Source: Leptospira kemamanensis
GTDB lineage: Bacteria; Spirochaetota; Leptospiria; Leptospirales; Leptospiraceae
NCBI RefSeq assembly: GCF_004769665.1
Contig: NZ_RQGG01000006.1
Span: 1 to 54,412, forward strand
Reading direction: 5' to 3'
DNA length: 54,412 nt
Shown: in pieces, positions 27,217 through 36,769 of the stretch
Numbering within the stretch: position 1 is the stretch's first letter
Layout: the number at the start of each line of letters is the position of its first letter
Program-made: the position numbers and the translations under genes
Notes under the pieces: generated by a model
Told to the model about the DNA's origin: nothing
Databases searched by the model: none
Seen by the model: only the letters and a program-made list of their open reading frames with translations

Positions 27217-29295
27217 TTAGATATCAACCATATCAATTTGCGAATTCACAGCAGGATCATCATCCCCAGGTGTGAGTCTTGTGTAACTACCGTCTGATTC
27301 CAAAACACGGGCTTGTGTATTGTCCCGAAGTAGAAGTTCTAAAATCTTTCCAATTCGTTTTTTGTGTTTGTCTTGTAAGATGGGAAACATCACTTCAATT
27401 CGGCGAAGAAAGTTCCTTGGCATACAATCTGCAGAAGCCAAAAATACTTCTGGTTTTCCACCATTTTCAAAACTATAAATCCTGGAATGTTCCAAGTATC
27501 TTCCCACAATCGAACGAACGTTGATACGATCGGAAACACCTGGAATTCCTGGTCTTAAACAACAAATTCCCCTAATAATCAGGTCAATTTTGACTCCTGC
27601 TTGGGAAGCCTCATAGAGTTTTAAAATCACATCTGGATCCACGAGGGAGTTCATCTTGAAGATCACACGTGCCTGTTTTCCAACTTTTGCATTTTCTGTT
27701 TCTCTTTGGATGAGTCGTAAAAACTCTTCTTTGAGGAATGTTGGTGCCGCATAAATTCTGGAGAGTCTTGGCATCTTTCCAGAACTTGTGATGGTATTAA
27801 AAAGGATGGCTACATCTTCTGTGATTTCAGGATTTGCTGTGAACAAACTGATATCAGTATAGTATCTTGCCGTTGTGGAATTGTAGTTCCCTGTTCCGAG
27901 GTGGACATAACGATTTAGTTTATCTTCTTCCCTACGAACAATCAGTAACATCTTACAATGGATTTTAAGACCTACCACTCCGTAAACAACGTGAACACCA
28001 CTGTCTTCTAGTTTTTTGGCCCAACGGATATTTCGTTCTTCATCAAACCTTGCTTTGAGTTCCACAAGGACGGTAACCTGTTTTCCATTTTCGGCTGCTT
28101 CCCCTAAGTATTGTATAATGGGAGAATCTCCAGAAGTTCTGTACAAAGTCATCTTGATCGCAAGGACCTTGGGATCTTGGCTTGCAATTTTTAACATATC
28201 CTCGATGGATTTAAAACTTTCGTATGGATGGTGGAGTAAGTGATCGTTTTTGCGAATTTCGGAAAAGATGGACTCACTTTTTTTGGCAGCGAAACCAGAT
28301 TTGGGAACAGGATACGAAAACTTCAAGTGACTCGTTTTTTCGAGTCCTTGAAAAAACATCATGTCGTTTAAACTAAGTAAGGTGGGAATTTCCATGACTT
28401 GGTATTCTTCCAATTCCAAAAGTCCACGGAGTAGTTCTTTGATATGGCCTGCACCTGAGTGAACGTCCAAACGAACCGCATCTCCCCACATTCTGTTTTT
28501 TAATTCGTTTTTCATGGTGGTGAGAAGGTCACCGATGTTTTGTTCTTCATTGATGGAGATGTCCGCATCCCGCACAATTTTAAAGGTATGAATTTGTTTT
28601 ACATTCATTCCATAAAACAAATCACCTAAGTGAAGTTTGATGATCTCTTCGAGTGGAAAATACCTTCTAGTATCGGACTCAGTATTTGGAGGCAATTGCA
28701 AAAATCGAGGTAAAACACTTGGCACCTGGACAATGGCAAAGAGTTCTTTGATTTTGTTTTTGTCATCATCTGAATATAGAGTGATCCCAAGATTCAAAGT
28801 ACGATTGAGGATATGGGGAAAGGGATGGGATGGATCAATCGCAAGAGGAGTGAGAATGGATGAGACTTCTCGTTTGTAATAATTTTTGACAAACTGGATG
28901 TCATCTCCTGCAAGTTCGCTTGGGTCTTGAACGACTACAATTTTGTTTTCTTTGAGTTCAATTAAGATCTCATCCAAAGATTCATATTGTTTTTTAACAA
29001 ATTGGCCAACTTTGGTATACAGCTCAGCAATGGTTTCGGATGTACGTTTTCCATTGAGGCTTTTTTCTTCGATCCCAGCATTTTTTAAATTGAGAAGTCC
29101 CGCCACGCGCACCATAAAAAACTCATCCAAATTGGACTCGGTGATGCATAAAAATTTAAGGCGTTCCAAGAGTGGATTTTCTTTGTCAAAGGATTCTTCG
29201 AGTACACGGTAATTGAAGTCGACCCAAGAAAGTTCGCGGTCGAAAAAGATATTTTGGTTCCCCAGTTCTATTTTTTCTATAGGGTTAGCAGTCAT
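27217..29295 (-). CDS. ppk: Polyphosphate kinase 1
   Basis: Family conservation begins at FFDRELSWVDFNYRVLEE, so I start at the ATG ending at 29295 (MTANPIEKIELGN), giving 692 aa, the usual PPK1 length. The 71 extra codons upstream would run antisense into fliD and look non-coding. Motifs visible: NLDEFFMVRVAG in the N-terminal domain, AIDPSHPFPH, the phospholipase-D-like catalytic part with GLKIHCKMLLI (phospho-acceptor His) and YVHLGTGNYNSTTARYYTD, and a second His region FLASADCMPRNF. It makes polyphosphate from ATP reversibly, at the membrane or cytosol. The divergent gene is fliD, 91 bases away. Confidence 0.95.
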   Translation of the reverse strand: MTANPIEKIELGNQNIFFDRELSWVDFNYRVLEESFDKENPLLERLKFLCITESNLDEFFMVRVAGLLNLKNAGIEEKSLNGKRTSETIAELYTKVGQFVKKQYESLDEILIELKENKIVVVQDPSELAGDDIQFVKNYYKREVSSILTPLAIDPSHPFPHILNRTLNLGITLYSDDDKNKIKELFAIVQVPSVLPRFLQLPPNTESDTRRYFPLEEIIKLHLGDLFYGMNVKQIHTFKIVRDADISINEEQNIGDLLTTMKNELKNRMWGDAVRLDVHSGAGHIKELLRGLLELEEYQVMEIPTLLSLNDMMFFQGLEKTSHLKFSYPVPKSGFAAKKSESIFSEIRKNDHLLHHPYESFKSIEDMLKIASQDPKVLAIKMTLYRTSGDSPIIQYLGEAAENGKQVTVLVELKARFDEERNIRWAKKLEDSGVHVVYGVVGLKIHCKMLLIVRREEDKLNRYVHLGTGNYNSTTARYYTDISLFTANPEITEDVAILFNTITSSGKMPRLSRIYAAPTFLKEEFLRLIQRETENAKVGKQARVIFKMNSLVDPDVILKLYEASQAGVKIDLIIRGICCLRPGIPGVSDRINVRSIVGRYLEHSRIYSFENGGKPEVFLASADCMPRNFLRRIEVMFPILQDKHKKRIGKILELLLRDNTQARVLESDGSYTRLTPGDDDPAVNSQIDMVDI

Positions 29296-29386
29296 AATTC
29301 TAGGATTTGGGAAGGAAAAAATTCTGTAAATTCCTAATCCTTTTGTAGAATTCGACGACACTAGATTCAGAGGGATTTGGGACGAT

Positions 29387-31309
29387 ATGCCAGCATACAC
29401 CATGCCGGGTCTGATGACCGGGCAAAACACAAACGATATCGTTAAAAAACTGGTCGAATTAGAACGCCGGCCCATCAAACGTTGGGAAACCGAAAATGAA
29501 TATGCCAAAATGCAGATTCAGATTTGGGGAGAAGTGAAAAACCTCACAACAAACCTCCAAACGAAAACCCGTGCCCTTGTTTCCTTCACAGCTCCTTTTG
29601 CCACCAAATCGGTTTCTTCTTCCGAGGAAGGAGTGATCACTGGGGAAGCATCACGTGCTGCGAAATCGGGAAACCGAGCTCTCGAAATCATAGAAATGGC
29701 AAGTAAACACCAGTTATCTGGTGTCGAAATCGATACAGACATTCGCCTTCCTGAAGGAAGTTTTACGGTGTATTCCGGAAAATCCAAAGAGACGGTTACC
29801 TTTCCAGGGGGAGGGCTTTCCGAACTTTCGAGTGCCATTAAAAATATGGCAGGAAGTCTCATGGAAACTTCCATCATCAAAATTGACAAAGATTCTTCTA
29901 TTATTACATTAACATCCGTTAAAACAGGCAGAAAAAACCAACTCCAGTTCTCCGATCCCAATGGAATATTGAAACTCGCTGGAATTGTTGGGGAAAACAA
30001 AGCCGCTTCCGAAGACACAAAACAACTGCTTTCCCTCGATGGAACAAAAGCTAAAGTTTGGGATCTCACAAAATTCAAAAAATCGGAACTGGAAACGGAT
30101 AAACTGACTCAAACGGAAGAAGGAATTTTTTTAAAACCAGATACTGCTTACTCCGTTCCCATCGCTGTCACTGAAATCAAAGAACGTGCTTATCTCGAAG
30201 TAGAAGTAATTGGGGAAGCTCCCGCCGTCATGGAGATGGGGATGAGTTTTGAAAAAGAAGGAAGTGTTCGTAATAAATTCCTTCCCATAAGCAAAACTGA
30301 ATCCAAATACATTTTCCAAGCGGGTGATTTTGCCAGTGATAAAAATCTCACTGGGATCATTCTCTCAAACGCTGCCACAACCCCGATTCAAATCAAATCG
30401 GTAACACTTGTCACACCACAAGCACCAGGAACTGCTGAACCTTTAAAAGTATTACAAGAAGCAAAAGATCTTAAAATCAAAATTGATGGTGTTGAGATCA
30501 CTCGCGAAACCAATGATGGGATCGCAGATGTTTTAGAAGGAATCTCATTTAATGTTCATAAGGTGACAGAAGAACCTGTTACGTTAAAAATCCATGTAGA
30601 CCATGCCAAAGGTTCTGCCCTTATCAAAGAATGGGTGGATGCGTATAATGAGCTCATGAAGTTTTCTAAAGAAATTACGTCCGTGGAAAAAAATGGAAAA
30701 ATTTCTGACAAAAAAGAAAGTGATGATTCCAAAGCAGCAGATATCTCTCGTGATTTTTGGGATAATAAATCCAAATCGGGTCTTCTTGCTGGTGAAAACT
30801 CAATTCTACGCCTCATCGCTTCTTTAAAAACCACTGCGAATTCTTATTATCCTGCCACAAAGGAAAATGGATTTCGTGTTTTGACAGACATTGGAATTTC
30901 CACAGGTGCTGTAGGATCCAACTGGGAAAAAATCCAAGATGGTTTGTTACAAATTGACCAAGAAAAACTCATCGCTGTGTTGTCTGAAAATCCAGATGGA
31001 GTTCGGGATTTGTTTGCCTCCGATCCAAATAACGATGCAAAGATGGAAGAAGGGGTTGGAATACGACTACTCGAAATCTTAAAACCGTATAACCAATATG
31101 CATCGGGGATTGTCACAAGTAAGGTAAAACTTTTAGAAGAAAGTGTTGCCGGGAATAATAAAAAAATCAAAGAACATGAGTCACATCTCATTAGTTTTGA
31201 ATCCAAATTAAAACAAAGATTTCTCTACATGGAACAAGGTGTGGGGAAAAACAAATCAGTTGGAAATTACTTACAAAATAACATGCCTAGAGGGAACGGT
31301 GGAGATTGA
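29387..31309 (+). CDS. fliD: Flagellar filament cap protein FliD (HAP2)
   Basis: The product is 640 aa. The N-terminal FliD domain begins MPAYTMPGLMTGQNTNDIVKKLVELE, with the characteristic G-[LM]-x-[ST]-G-x-[ND] opening and a heptad helix to about residue 65. The middle variable region includes a long beta-rich insertion (about 255-345). The C-terminal domain has the typical ALIKEWVDAYNELMKF and a late helix ending near residue 625. In spirochaetes the cap works on periplasmic flagella. The next gene begins within the stop codon (TGATG), so the two are coupled. Confidence 0.93.
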   Translation: MPAYTMPGLMTGQNTNDIVKKLVELERRPIKRWETENEYAKMQIQIWGEVKNLTTNLQTKTRALVSFTAPFATKSVSSSEEGVITGEASRAAKSGNRALEIIEMASKHQLSGVEIDTDIRLPEGSFTVYSGKSKETVTFPGGGLSELSSAIKNMAGSLMETSIIKIDKDSSIITLTSVKTGRKNQLQFSDPNGILKLAGIVGENKAASEDTKQLLSLDGTKAKVWDLTKFKKSELETDKLTQTEEGIFLKPDTAYSVPIAVTEIKERAYLEVEVIGEAPAVMEMGMSFEKEGSVRNKFLPISKTESKYIFQAGDFASDKNLTGIILSNAATTPIQIKSVTLVTPQAPGTAEPLKVLQEAKDLKIKIDGVEITRETNDGIADVLEGISFNVHKVTEEPVTLKIHVDHAKGSALIKEWVDAYNELMKFSKEITSVEKNGKISDKKESDDSKAADISRDFWDNKSKSGLLAGENSILRLIASLKTTANSYYPATKENGFRVLTDIGISTGAVGSNWEKIQDGLLQIDQEKLIAVLSENPDGVRDLFASDPNNDAKMEEGVGIRLLEILKPYNQYASGIVTSKVKLLEESVAGNNKKIKEHESHLISFESKLKQRFLYMEQGVGKNKSVGNYLQNNMPRGNGGD

Positions 31310-32268
31310 TGAACATTTATATCAACGAACAACAATTAGATACTAAATTGGATGGAGAAACGAACCTCGGCCAAGTGTTTGATCAAATTCAAAAATGGAT
31401 TGAATCCAATGGTAAATACTTACGTCATTTCACTGTAAACGGACAGGAATTCAATCGTTCCGATCTCGATTCTCTTGGGATTGAGGAAACAGAACGTTTG
31501 GATTTATATGTTGGAGAAGAATTAGATGTCATCGAAGATAGTCTTGTCGAAGTAGACAATTACGTAGACAAAGTGGGTAGCACTCTTGTGGGCCGTGATT
31601 CTCTGACGGAAAAAGAATCTGAAGATTTAAAAGAAGGAATCCCTTGGATCATTTCCATGATTCGCACGACCACAAAACTTCTCAATCTCAACCTAAACCT
31701 CATCCAACCGATGGGGAAAGGCAAAAACGTAGAAGAAATCCTCGAATCTTTACACAACGGATCCTTGGTTTTAGATTCCACAAAAGCAATCGAAACTTTC
31801 TTAGAAGACCTTCGTGATGTAAAATTGTTTTTGATGGACCTTAGCACAAGGCTTGCCGTGATGCGTTTGGATGAATCAGAACTCATTGAAATCATTTCCA
31901 AATTTGTGGACCAAAAAGATAAAGTGATCAAAGACTTTATGTTAGTGAACGAAAACTTCCAATCAGGAAAAGATCATTTGGCTTCTGAGATATTAAATGA
32001 CGCGGTCGGTCGTTTAACAGGGCTTATGTCGGCACTGGTTTCCATCCAAACTCGTCATACGGAACTAGATTGGCAAGAATTGTCCTTCGAAGACAAAAAA
32101 CTTCCCGATTTGGTAGGCCAATTGAATGTGACACTTTCCAATATTGCATCTGCAATGGAAAAAAATGATATTGTATATGCGGGTGATATTTTGGAATACG
32201 AACTTCCTGAAATTTTAGAGTCTTTAGTTCCTTTCCTTTCACTAGTTTTAGAAAAAGTAACTGTTTAG
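31309..32268 (+). CDS. Conserved hypothetical protein coupled to fliD
   Basis: The start ATG at 31309 overlaps the fliD stop and has GGAG eight bases before it. The product is 319 aa and cytoplasmic. The first 60 residues look like a small ubiquitin-like beta-grasp (IYINEQQLDTKLDGETNLG, then HFTVNGQEF and LDLYVGEEL). The rest is predicted to be almost wholly helical (about 75-315), with acidic and Leu-rich segments. I know no family. Stop-start coupling to fliD suggests a flagellar role, for instance a FliD or export chaperone in place of FliS, which is not visible here (inference). Confidence 0.7.
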   Translation: MNIYINEQQLDTKLDGETNLGQVFDQIQKWIESNGKYLRHFTVNGQEFNRSDLDSLGIEETERLDLYVGEELDVIEDSLVEVDNYVDKVGSTLVGRDSLTEKESEDLKEGIPWIISMIRTTTKLLNLNLNLIQPMGKGKNVEEILESLHNGSLVLDSTKAIETFLEDLRDVKLFLMDLSTRLAVMRLDESELIEIISKFVDQKDKVIKDFMLVNENFQSGKDHLASEILNDAVGRLTGLMSALVSIQTRHTELDWQELSFEDKKLPDLVGQLNVTLSNIASAMEKNDIVYAGDILEYELPEILESLVPFLSLVLEKVTV

Positions 32269-32480
32269 AGTTTTTCTTTGGAAGGGAATTGGTTGGAAAA
32301 CCAGTTCCCGAGTCCAAAGAGGATTCCCACACCAAACACCACTGCTCCCCAAATCAAATTGAGATTCCAACCTAGGGATTTTGCATACATAGGATCCCCC
32401 TCCGTGACATACCCATAACCGATGAGGATAGAACCGAGTAGGAGAAACAAAATGGCGAGGATAAAAGATAAAGAAATCAT
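32265..32480 (-). CDS. Small two-helix membrane protein
   Basis: The product is 71 aa with two hydrophobic segments, ISLSFILAILFLLLGSILIGYGY (in pieces, about 2-24) and LIWGAVVFGVGILFGLGNWF (about 42-61), joined by a polar loop YVTEGDPMYAKSLGWN. A basic tail ends the chain. I do not recognise a function. It converges on the fliD-partner gene with a 4-base overlap of coding ends. Confidence 0.6.
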   Translation of the reverse strand: MISLSFILAILFLLLGSILIGYGYVTEGDPMYAKSLGWNLNLIWGAVVFGVGILFGLGNWFSNQFPSKEKL

Positions 32481-32573
32481 CCCACGATCCTAACTAAACT
32501 TTCAGAACAAGACAAGCCATAATTCCAAACCAAACCGTTGACAGAAGGAAATGTTTCCGTTTCTCTTTCCGTA

Positions 32574-33497
32574 ATGGCTTTATTTTTAGATTTAGACAAT
32601 ACCATTTTGCCATCCAAAGAAGCATATGCCTATGCAATCGCAGAATGTGCCAAGGATTGGGAAGAGCGAAAGTTAGGTGGAAGTTTCTTAGAGTTGTATG
32701 AAGCCGCAAGAAAACAGGTGAAGTCACAACTCAAACACCATAGTTCGAATCGCTTGCGATTGTTATGTTTTAAATTGGTTTGGGAGAAGTTACATCAGTT
32801 AGGAAAAAGTTCTTTATCCTTTCCAAACGCTTCAGAAGTTTCAAACAATGGGAATTTGAGCTCAGGTATCCAAACCCAAGACATCCAGGATATCCTTTGG
32901 ATGGAAGAACGGTATTATTTTCATTTTCTCTCGTATTATGCAGAAGAAAAAAAGAAAGAGAACTATCAAAAACATTTATTTCCTCTTTTGGTTTCTCTCT
33001 CGAAAGAATTTCCGATTTATCTAACAACAAATGAAACCCTTCGCACGCAGTTATTAAAAGTCCAAGGATTTTTACCAGAAGAGTTTGGGTTCACACTCAT
33101 CACATCCGAAGAAGTGGGGTTTGAAAAACCAACCAAAGAGTTTTTTCAGTATGTGATGAAAAAAGCAAACGAAGATCCAAAGGATTGTATTTTACTCGGA
33201 GACAATTGGGAAGATGATATTCTCGGTGCAAGTTCTCATGGAATTGCTTGCATCCATATTCCGGACATGTGGGGAGATGGCGATGAGGTGAATCTTTTGA
33301 GTGGAGGTGAATCAGATTCAATTGAAAAGGATCAGAATTCACATCCAAAGCCGAAGAGTGAGGTGCTAGATGTCAATTCCAATCCAAATCAGAAAGATTT
33401 AAAACCAAATGCCCATCCGAATTCAATTTGGAGGGCATCCAATATCCTTGCCGGCCTAACCTATGCTAAGTCATGGCTTCTTCAGCGTCAAAAATAG
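32574..33497 (+). CDS. HAD-superfamily hydrolase with low-complexity insert
   Basis: I prefer the ATG at 32574 (MALFLDLDNTILPS), which places the nucleophile motif DLDNT at residues 6-10; the frame is open twelve codons further upstream. The product is 307 aa. Other HAD motifs: II in YLTTNET, III with Lys in FEKPTKEFF, and IV GDNWEDDILGAS. A mainly helical cap lies at about 20-130. This matches pyrimidine 5'-nucleotidase/YjjG-like subfamily I enzymes. A Ser/Asn/Pro/Lys-rich insert (about 240-290), absent from usual members, precedes a conserved-looking tail. The substrate is unknown. It overlaps the convergent methyltransferase by 27 bases. Confidence 0.82.
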   Translation: MALFLDLDNTILPSKEAYAYAIAECAKDWEERKLGGSFLELYEAARKQVKSQLKHHSSNRLRLLCFKLVWEKLHQLGKSSLSFPNASEVSNNGNLSSGIQTQDIQDILWMEERYYFHFLSYYAEEKKKENYQKHLFPLLVSLSKEFPIYLTTNETLRTQLLKVQGFLPEEFGFTLITSEEVGFEKPTKEFFQYVMKKANEDPKDCILLGDNWEDDILGASSHGIACIHIPDMWGDGDEVNLLSGGESDSIEKDQNSHPKPKSEVLDVNSNPNQKDLKPNAHPNSIWRASNILAGLTYAKSWLLQRQK

Positions 33498-34322
33498 AGT
33501 GTTGTTCCAATTGATGGTTTTGAAACTGAGTGCAAACACAAGTTTGGTGAAAAAATAATACGCCAGTTTTACGTAGACGGCAAGTTTACTTTTACTTCCT
33601 GATACAGAAAGGATTGGCATTAGCACTTTGTATTCTGGCTTTGTGAATCCACATTGTTTGCCAAGTTCTGCGAGAGTTGCCATTTTGTAATTGTTCACAT
33701 GATCTTTGGCTTCTAAGTAATGCACACCTTCTTTCATTCCTTTTAACTTCACCTTGAGATTGGCTTTTGTCAATTGGATCGGGAAATTGGGAGTTTGCAA
33801 AAATAATACCCCACCAGGTTTTAGAAGTCCATGTAAGTAGGTAAGAAGGGAATGTGGTTTGGGAATGTGTTCGATGACATCCCATAGAGTGATGATATCA
33901 AAACTTTCTTTTGGTAATTTGGAATCTTGTACTAGGCCTGCATACACAGTCTTCATTCCATTTTGTTCGTTGGCAAACTTCACTGCTTGTTTGGAGATTT
34001 CATACCCAACAGCCGTCCAACCAGGTTTTTGTGTGAGGACAGCTTTGACAAAAAAACCAAGCCCACAACCTACATCTAAAAGATTTCCTTTGGATTCTCC
34101 CAGATAGGTTTTGATGAAGTCGGCATATACGGCTCTGTGGGCATTGTCCCACCATTCCAAATCATACGTTTGTTCTGCGCCGTCCCAGTATCCTTCGTAG
34201 TGTTCTTCTTGTTCGTAAGAAGAATAGACATGGCCACAATTTTGGCATTCCAAAATGGGAGTTCCATTTTCATTAAAAACAGTTTTGGATTCGGTCGATT
34301 GGCAAAGGATACAAGAATTCAT
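33471..34322 (-). CDS. SAM-dependent methyltransferase with N-terminal zinc ribbon
   Basis: With the start at 34322 (MNSCILCQS) the product is 283 aa. Two CxxC pairs (CILC at 4-7 and CQNC around 26-29) form a zinc ribbon ahead of a class I methyltransferase domain. In that domain motif I is LLDVGCGLGFFVK, the acidic strand-2 end is GYEIS, motif post-I is FDIITLWDVIEHIPKP and a later motif is LKPGGVLFLQTPN. This combination matches methyltransferases of the Ubi/COG2227 type often used in surface-sugar modification. A C-terminal hydrophobic stretch of about 35 residues may anchor it to the membrane. The substrate is unknown. Confidence 0.82.
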   Translation of the reverse strand: MNSCILCQSTESKTVFNENGTPILECQNCGHVYSSYEQEEHYEGYWDGAEQTYDLEWWDNAHRAVYADFIKTYLGESKGNLLDVGCGLGFFVKAVLTQKPGWTAVGYEISKQAVKFANEQNGMKTVYAGLVQDSKLPKESFDIITLWDVIEHIPKPHSLLTYLHGLLKPGGVLFLQTPNFPIQLTKANLKVKLKGMKEGVHYLEAKDHVNNYKMATLAELGKQCGFTKPEYKVLMPILSVSGSKSKLAVYVKLAYYFFTKLVFALSFKTINWNNTLFLTLKKP

Positions 34323-34432
34323 GTTCGATACTCTCAGTCTAATCCTTGGGAACAAGGGTCAAACTAAAAAACCTTGATAGAACTTGCCAACTAGAGTGCT
34401 CAAAAAATCATTGGGTGATAAGAGAGGAACCG

Positions 34433-35275
34433 ATGAGAATCAACTTCACCAAAATGGAAGGGATCGGAAACGACTACGTATACATTGATGCTACGAAAAA
34501 CGACATCCGACTCACACCAGAACAAATCCAAAAACTATCCGACCGCAATTTTGGAATCGGTGGCGATGGAGTGATTTTCATCCGCAATTCAAACTCTGGT
34601 GAATTCCAAATGGACATGTACAATTCCGATGGAAGTTCCTCTGAGATGTGTGGCAACGGAGTTCGTTGTGTGGGAAAATTTGTGTATGACCACGGCCTTA
34701 CCAAAAACCAAAAACCAACCATCGAAACAGGAAAAGGAGTCCTCACCTTAGATTTAAAAACAGGAACGAATGGCAAAGTGGAAATGGTCACTGTGGATAT
34801 GGGAGAACCCATCCTCAAACCAAGTCTTGTGCCCATCGTTTGGCCAGGGGAAGACCCTGTGATCAACCAAGAGATCGAGGTCCAAGGAAAAAAATATCGT
34901 TTTACTGCTGTTAGTATGGGAAACCCACATTGTGTGATTTATGTGGATGATGCCGATGCCTTTCCTGTGAGAGAAATTGGACCCATCATTGAAAACCATC
35001 CACTTTTCCCAAGACGAGTGAATGTGGAATTTGTATCAGTCAGGGGAAAAGACCATCTTTACCAAAGGACTTGGGAGAGAGGAACAGGAGAAACCTTAGC
35101 CTGCGGAACGGGGGCTTGTGCTGTGACTGTATCTTCCATCTTGAATGGCAAAACCGGACGATCTGTACGCATTGACCTAAGAGGGGGAACCCTTCATGTG
35201 GAATGGAAAGAAAATGGTTCTGTGATGATGACAGGTCCTGCGAAAGAAGTGTTTTCGGGAGAAGTAGAAATCTAG
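34433..35275 (+). CDS. dapF: Diaminopimelate epimerase
   Basis: The ATG at 34433 has AGAGAGGAACCG directly before it and gives 280 aa, the typical DapF length; 29 upstream codons of open frame are dropped. Both catalytic Cys are present: EMCGNGVRC (Cys73) and [10 protein letters not shown] in the second half. [15 protein letters not shown] is the normal N-terminus. It converts L,L- to meso-diaminopimelate for lysine and peptidoglycan. Spirochaetes of this group use DAP-type peptidoglycan, in line with need for this gene. It is monocistronic as far as I can see. Confidence 0.96.
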   Translation: MRINFTKMEGIGNDYVYIDATKNDIRLTPEQIQKLSDRNFGIGGDGVIFIRNSNSGEFQMDMYNSDGSSSEMCGNGVRCVGKFVYDHGLTKNQKPTIETGKGVLTLDLKTGTNGKVEMVTVDMGEPILKPSLVPIVWPGEDPVINQEIEVQGKKYRFTAVSMGNPHCVIYVDDADAFPVREIGPIIENHPLFPRRVNVEFVSVRGKDHLYQRTWERGTGETLACGTGACAVTVSSILNGKTGRSVRIDLRGGTLHVEWKENGSVMMTGPAKEVFSGEVEI

Positions 35276-35330
35276 GGAAAAGAAATCAACAAGTCAAAGT
35301 TGGATGGCTGTTGTAATCCGCATCCGTATT

Positions 35331-35681
35331 TCAGTCAAAAAGTGTTTTTTCTTTTTGTAAAATTTCATTAATTTGTCTTTCTAGTATTGGGATTTTGTTC
35401 TTAACAAGATCCCAAACAATTTCGTAATCTACAATAAAATAACCATGGATTAAATGATTCCTAGTTGCTGAAAATTTCCGCCACTCAGGTTTATTATATT
35501 TTTTCTTAAAATCATCCGAGAGTTTGTTAGAGGCTTCGCCGATGATTTCAATACTTCGGACAAAGGCGCGTTTCAATACATTATCTTCTAGAAATAGAGA
35601 TTCATTCGTATTTGTTAGTGCATCTTTGATGAATAAAATTTCATTATAAATATGTTTGATATAATCAATATCAGACTTCAA
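35331..35681 (-). CDS. hepT: HepT-type HEPN toxin
   Basis: The 116-aa helical protein has the HEPN/DUF86 signature: ATRNHLIHGYF near residues 72-82, an exact R-x4-H-x-Y, the RNase motif of HepT. The Tyr in that motif is the residue known to be (poly)AMPylated by MntA in the characterised Shewanella HepT/MntA pair. Upstream helices carry KRAFVRSIEIIGEASNKL, typical of the family. It is encoded after, and overlaps by 11 bases, the partner nucleotidyltransferase. The local DNA is more AT-rich than the flanking dapF and plsC genes, which fits a mobile module. Confidence 0.9.
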   Translation of the reverse strand: MKSDIDYIKHIYNEILFIKDALTNTNESLFLEDNVLKRAFVRSIEIIGEASNKLSDDFKKKYNKPEWRKFSATRNHLIHGYFIVDYEIVWDLVKNKIPILERQINEILQKEKTLFD

Positions 35682-35985
35682 TTAGGATAGACTCACTTTC
35701 TACAGAATTTTTAAGAGAGCCCGAGATAGAATCAGTGGTTAGCAGATCTACTTTCACTTGAAAAAGGTCTTCTAATAGAAAAGTTAGTCCTATGAAATTA
35801 TCAAAATTTTTCATTCCAGGTTTAAATTTTACCAGAAAATCTATATCACTATTTTGATTGGCTTCATTTCTTGCAACAGATCCAAAAAGATGCATAGACT
35901 CAACACCTAGGGATTCCAATTCCTGTTTGTGATTTTTTAAGGAATTTTGAATCATGTTTGAATCTAAAAATTCAACCGTTTTCAT
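35671..35985 (-). CDS. mntA: MntA-type minimal nucleotidyltransferase antitoxin
   Basis: The product is 104 aa. The nucleotidyltransferase motif is exact, G-S-x10-D-x-D, as FGSVARNEANQNSDIDF (about 35-51), with a third acidic residue in VKVDLLT. This is the MNT antitoxin of HEPN-MNT modules, which neutralises HepT by transferring AMP to its active-site Tyr. The gene order (antitoxin first, short overlap) is usual. I see no strong Shine-Dalgarno sequence and no palindromic operator upstream. Confidence 0.9.
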   Translation of the reverse strand: MKTVEFLDSNMIQNSLKNHKQELESLGVESMHLFGSVARNEANQNSDIDFLVKFKPGMKNFDNFIGLTFLLEDLFQVKVDLLTTDSISGSLKNSVESESILIEV

Positions 35986-36045
35986 GTTTTAAAAATGATA
36001 GAAATTTAAGTAATTGTCAAGCGATTGAACCCATCTGAGTTTTGG

Positions 36046-36768
36046 TTACTTTTTCAAATAGTCTACTTTCTGTAATTCACCCATGCGCCGTTTTGTTTCT
36101 TCCGAAACGGCCACCATACCCTTGTCAAGCGGTAGGTGAGCATAGTTCTCATACTTAATCACTTCTCCAAAGACCACATTGATCTTTTTATACACCACTC
36201 TTCGTTTGATGTCACATACTTCTTTGGGCATTCCCATAAAGGCGCGCACTAACGGTGGGATTGGATAATCGGTGATGGTTTCTTCTTCGGGGATGATGAC
36301 AGACGGCAAAATATCTACTTTGTTACGCAAACTAAAAGCAGCAAACCCAGAGTGGAAATTAGCAAGGGGAGCAGAGAAATCATTTTTCACCATGTAGTCA
36401 TGGCCTTCTGGAAAAATCCCAAGTACGTCCCCGTTTTTAAAAACCTGTTGTACCTTTTTGATACTTGCCATGGAAATGTTTCCATCAATGGCCATGGGAA
36501 TGGTTCCTGTTTTTTCCACGAAGTCTTTGAAAAGAGGAATCCTCGTTGTGTATTCAGCGGCGATCCAAGAGATAAATCTAGGAAACACAGAACCAATCAC
36601 AAAGGGATCCATATCACTTCTATGGTTACATGTGAGGATGAGTTTCCCTGTTGGAACGATATTATGGTATCCGTAAACCGTTGTGTTCACAGCCAAATTG
36701 AAAAACGGAGTGACAAACTTTTTGATGTTCTCGACGTTTTTTTTGACTTGGTCTACGGTATTTTCCAT
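36046..36768 (-). CDS. PlsC-like 1-acylglycerol-3-phosphate acyltransferase
   Basis: The product is 240 aa. The acyltransferase motifs are NHRSDMDPF (H-x4-D, about 48-56), the region TGTIPMAIDG (motif II) and FPEGHDYM (motif III, around 119-126). It lacks a clear N-terminal transmembrane helix and is probably peripheral at the inner membrane. It acylates a lysophospholipid, most likely lysophosphatidic acid; another lyso-lipid or related substrate remains possible. The upstream gene stops one base before its ATG region, so it may be co-transcribed with the 36770 ORF. Confidence 0.85.
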   Translation of the reverse strand: MENTVDQVKKNVENIKKFVTPFFNLAVNTTVYGYHNIVPTGKLILTCNHRSDMDPFVIGSVFPRFISWIAAEYTTRIPLFKDFVEKTGTIPMAIDGNISMASIKKVQQVFKNGDVLGIFPEGHDYMVKNDFSAPLANFHSGFAAFSLRNKVDILPSVIIPEEETITDYPIPPLVRAFMGMPKEVCDIKRRVVYKKINVVFGEVIKYENYAHLPLDKGMVAVSEETKRRMGELQKVDYLKK

Positions 36769-36769
36769 T

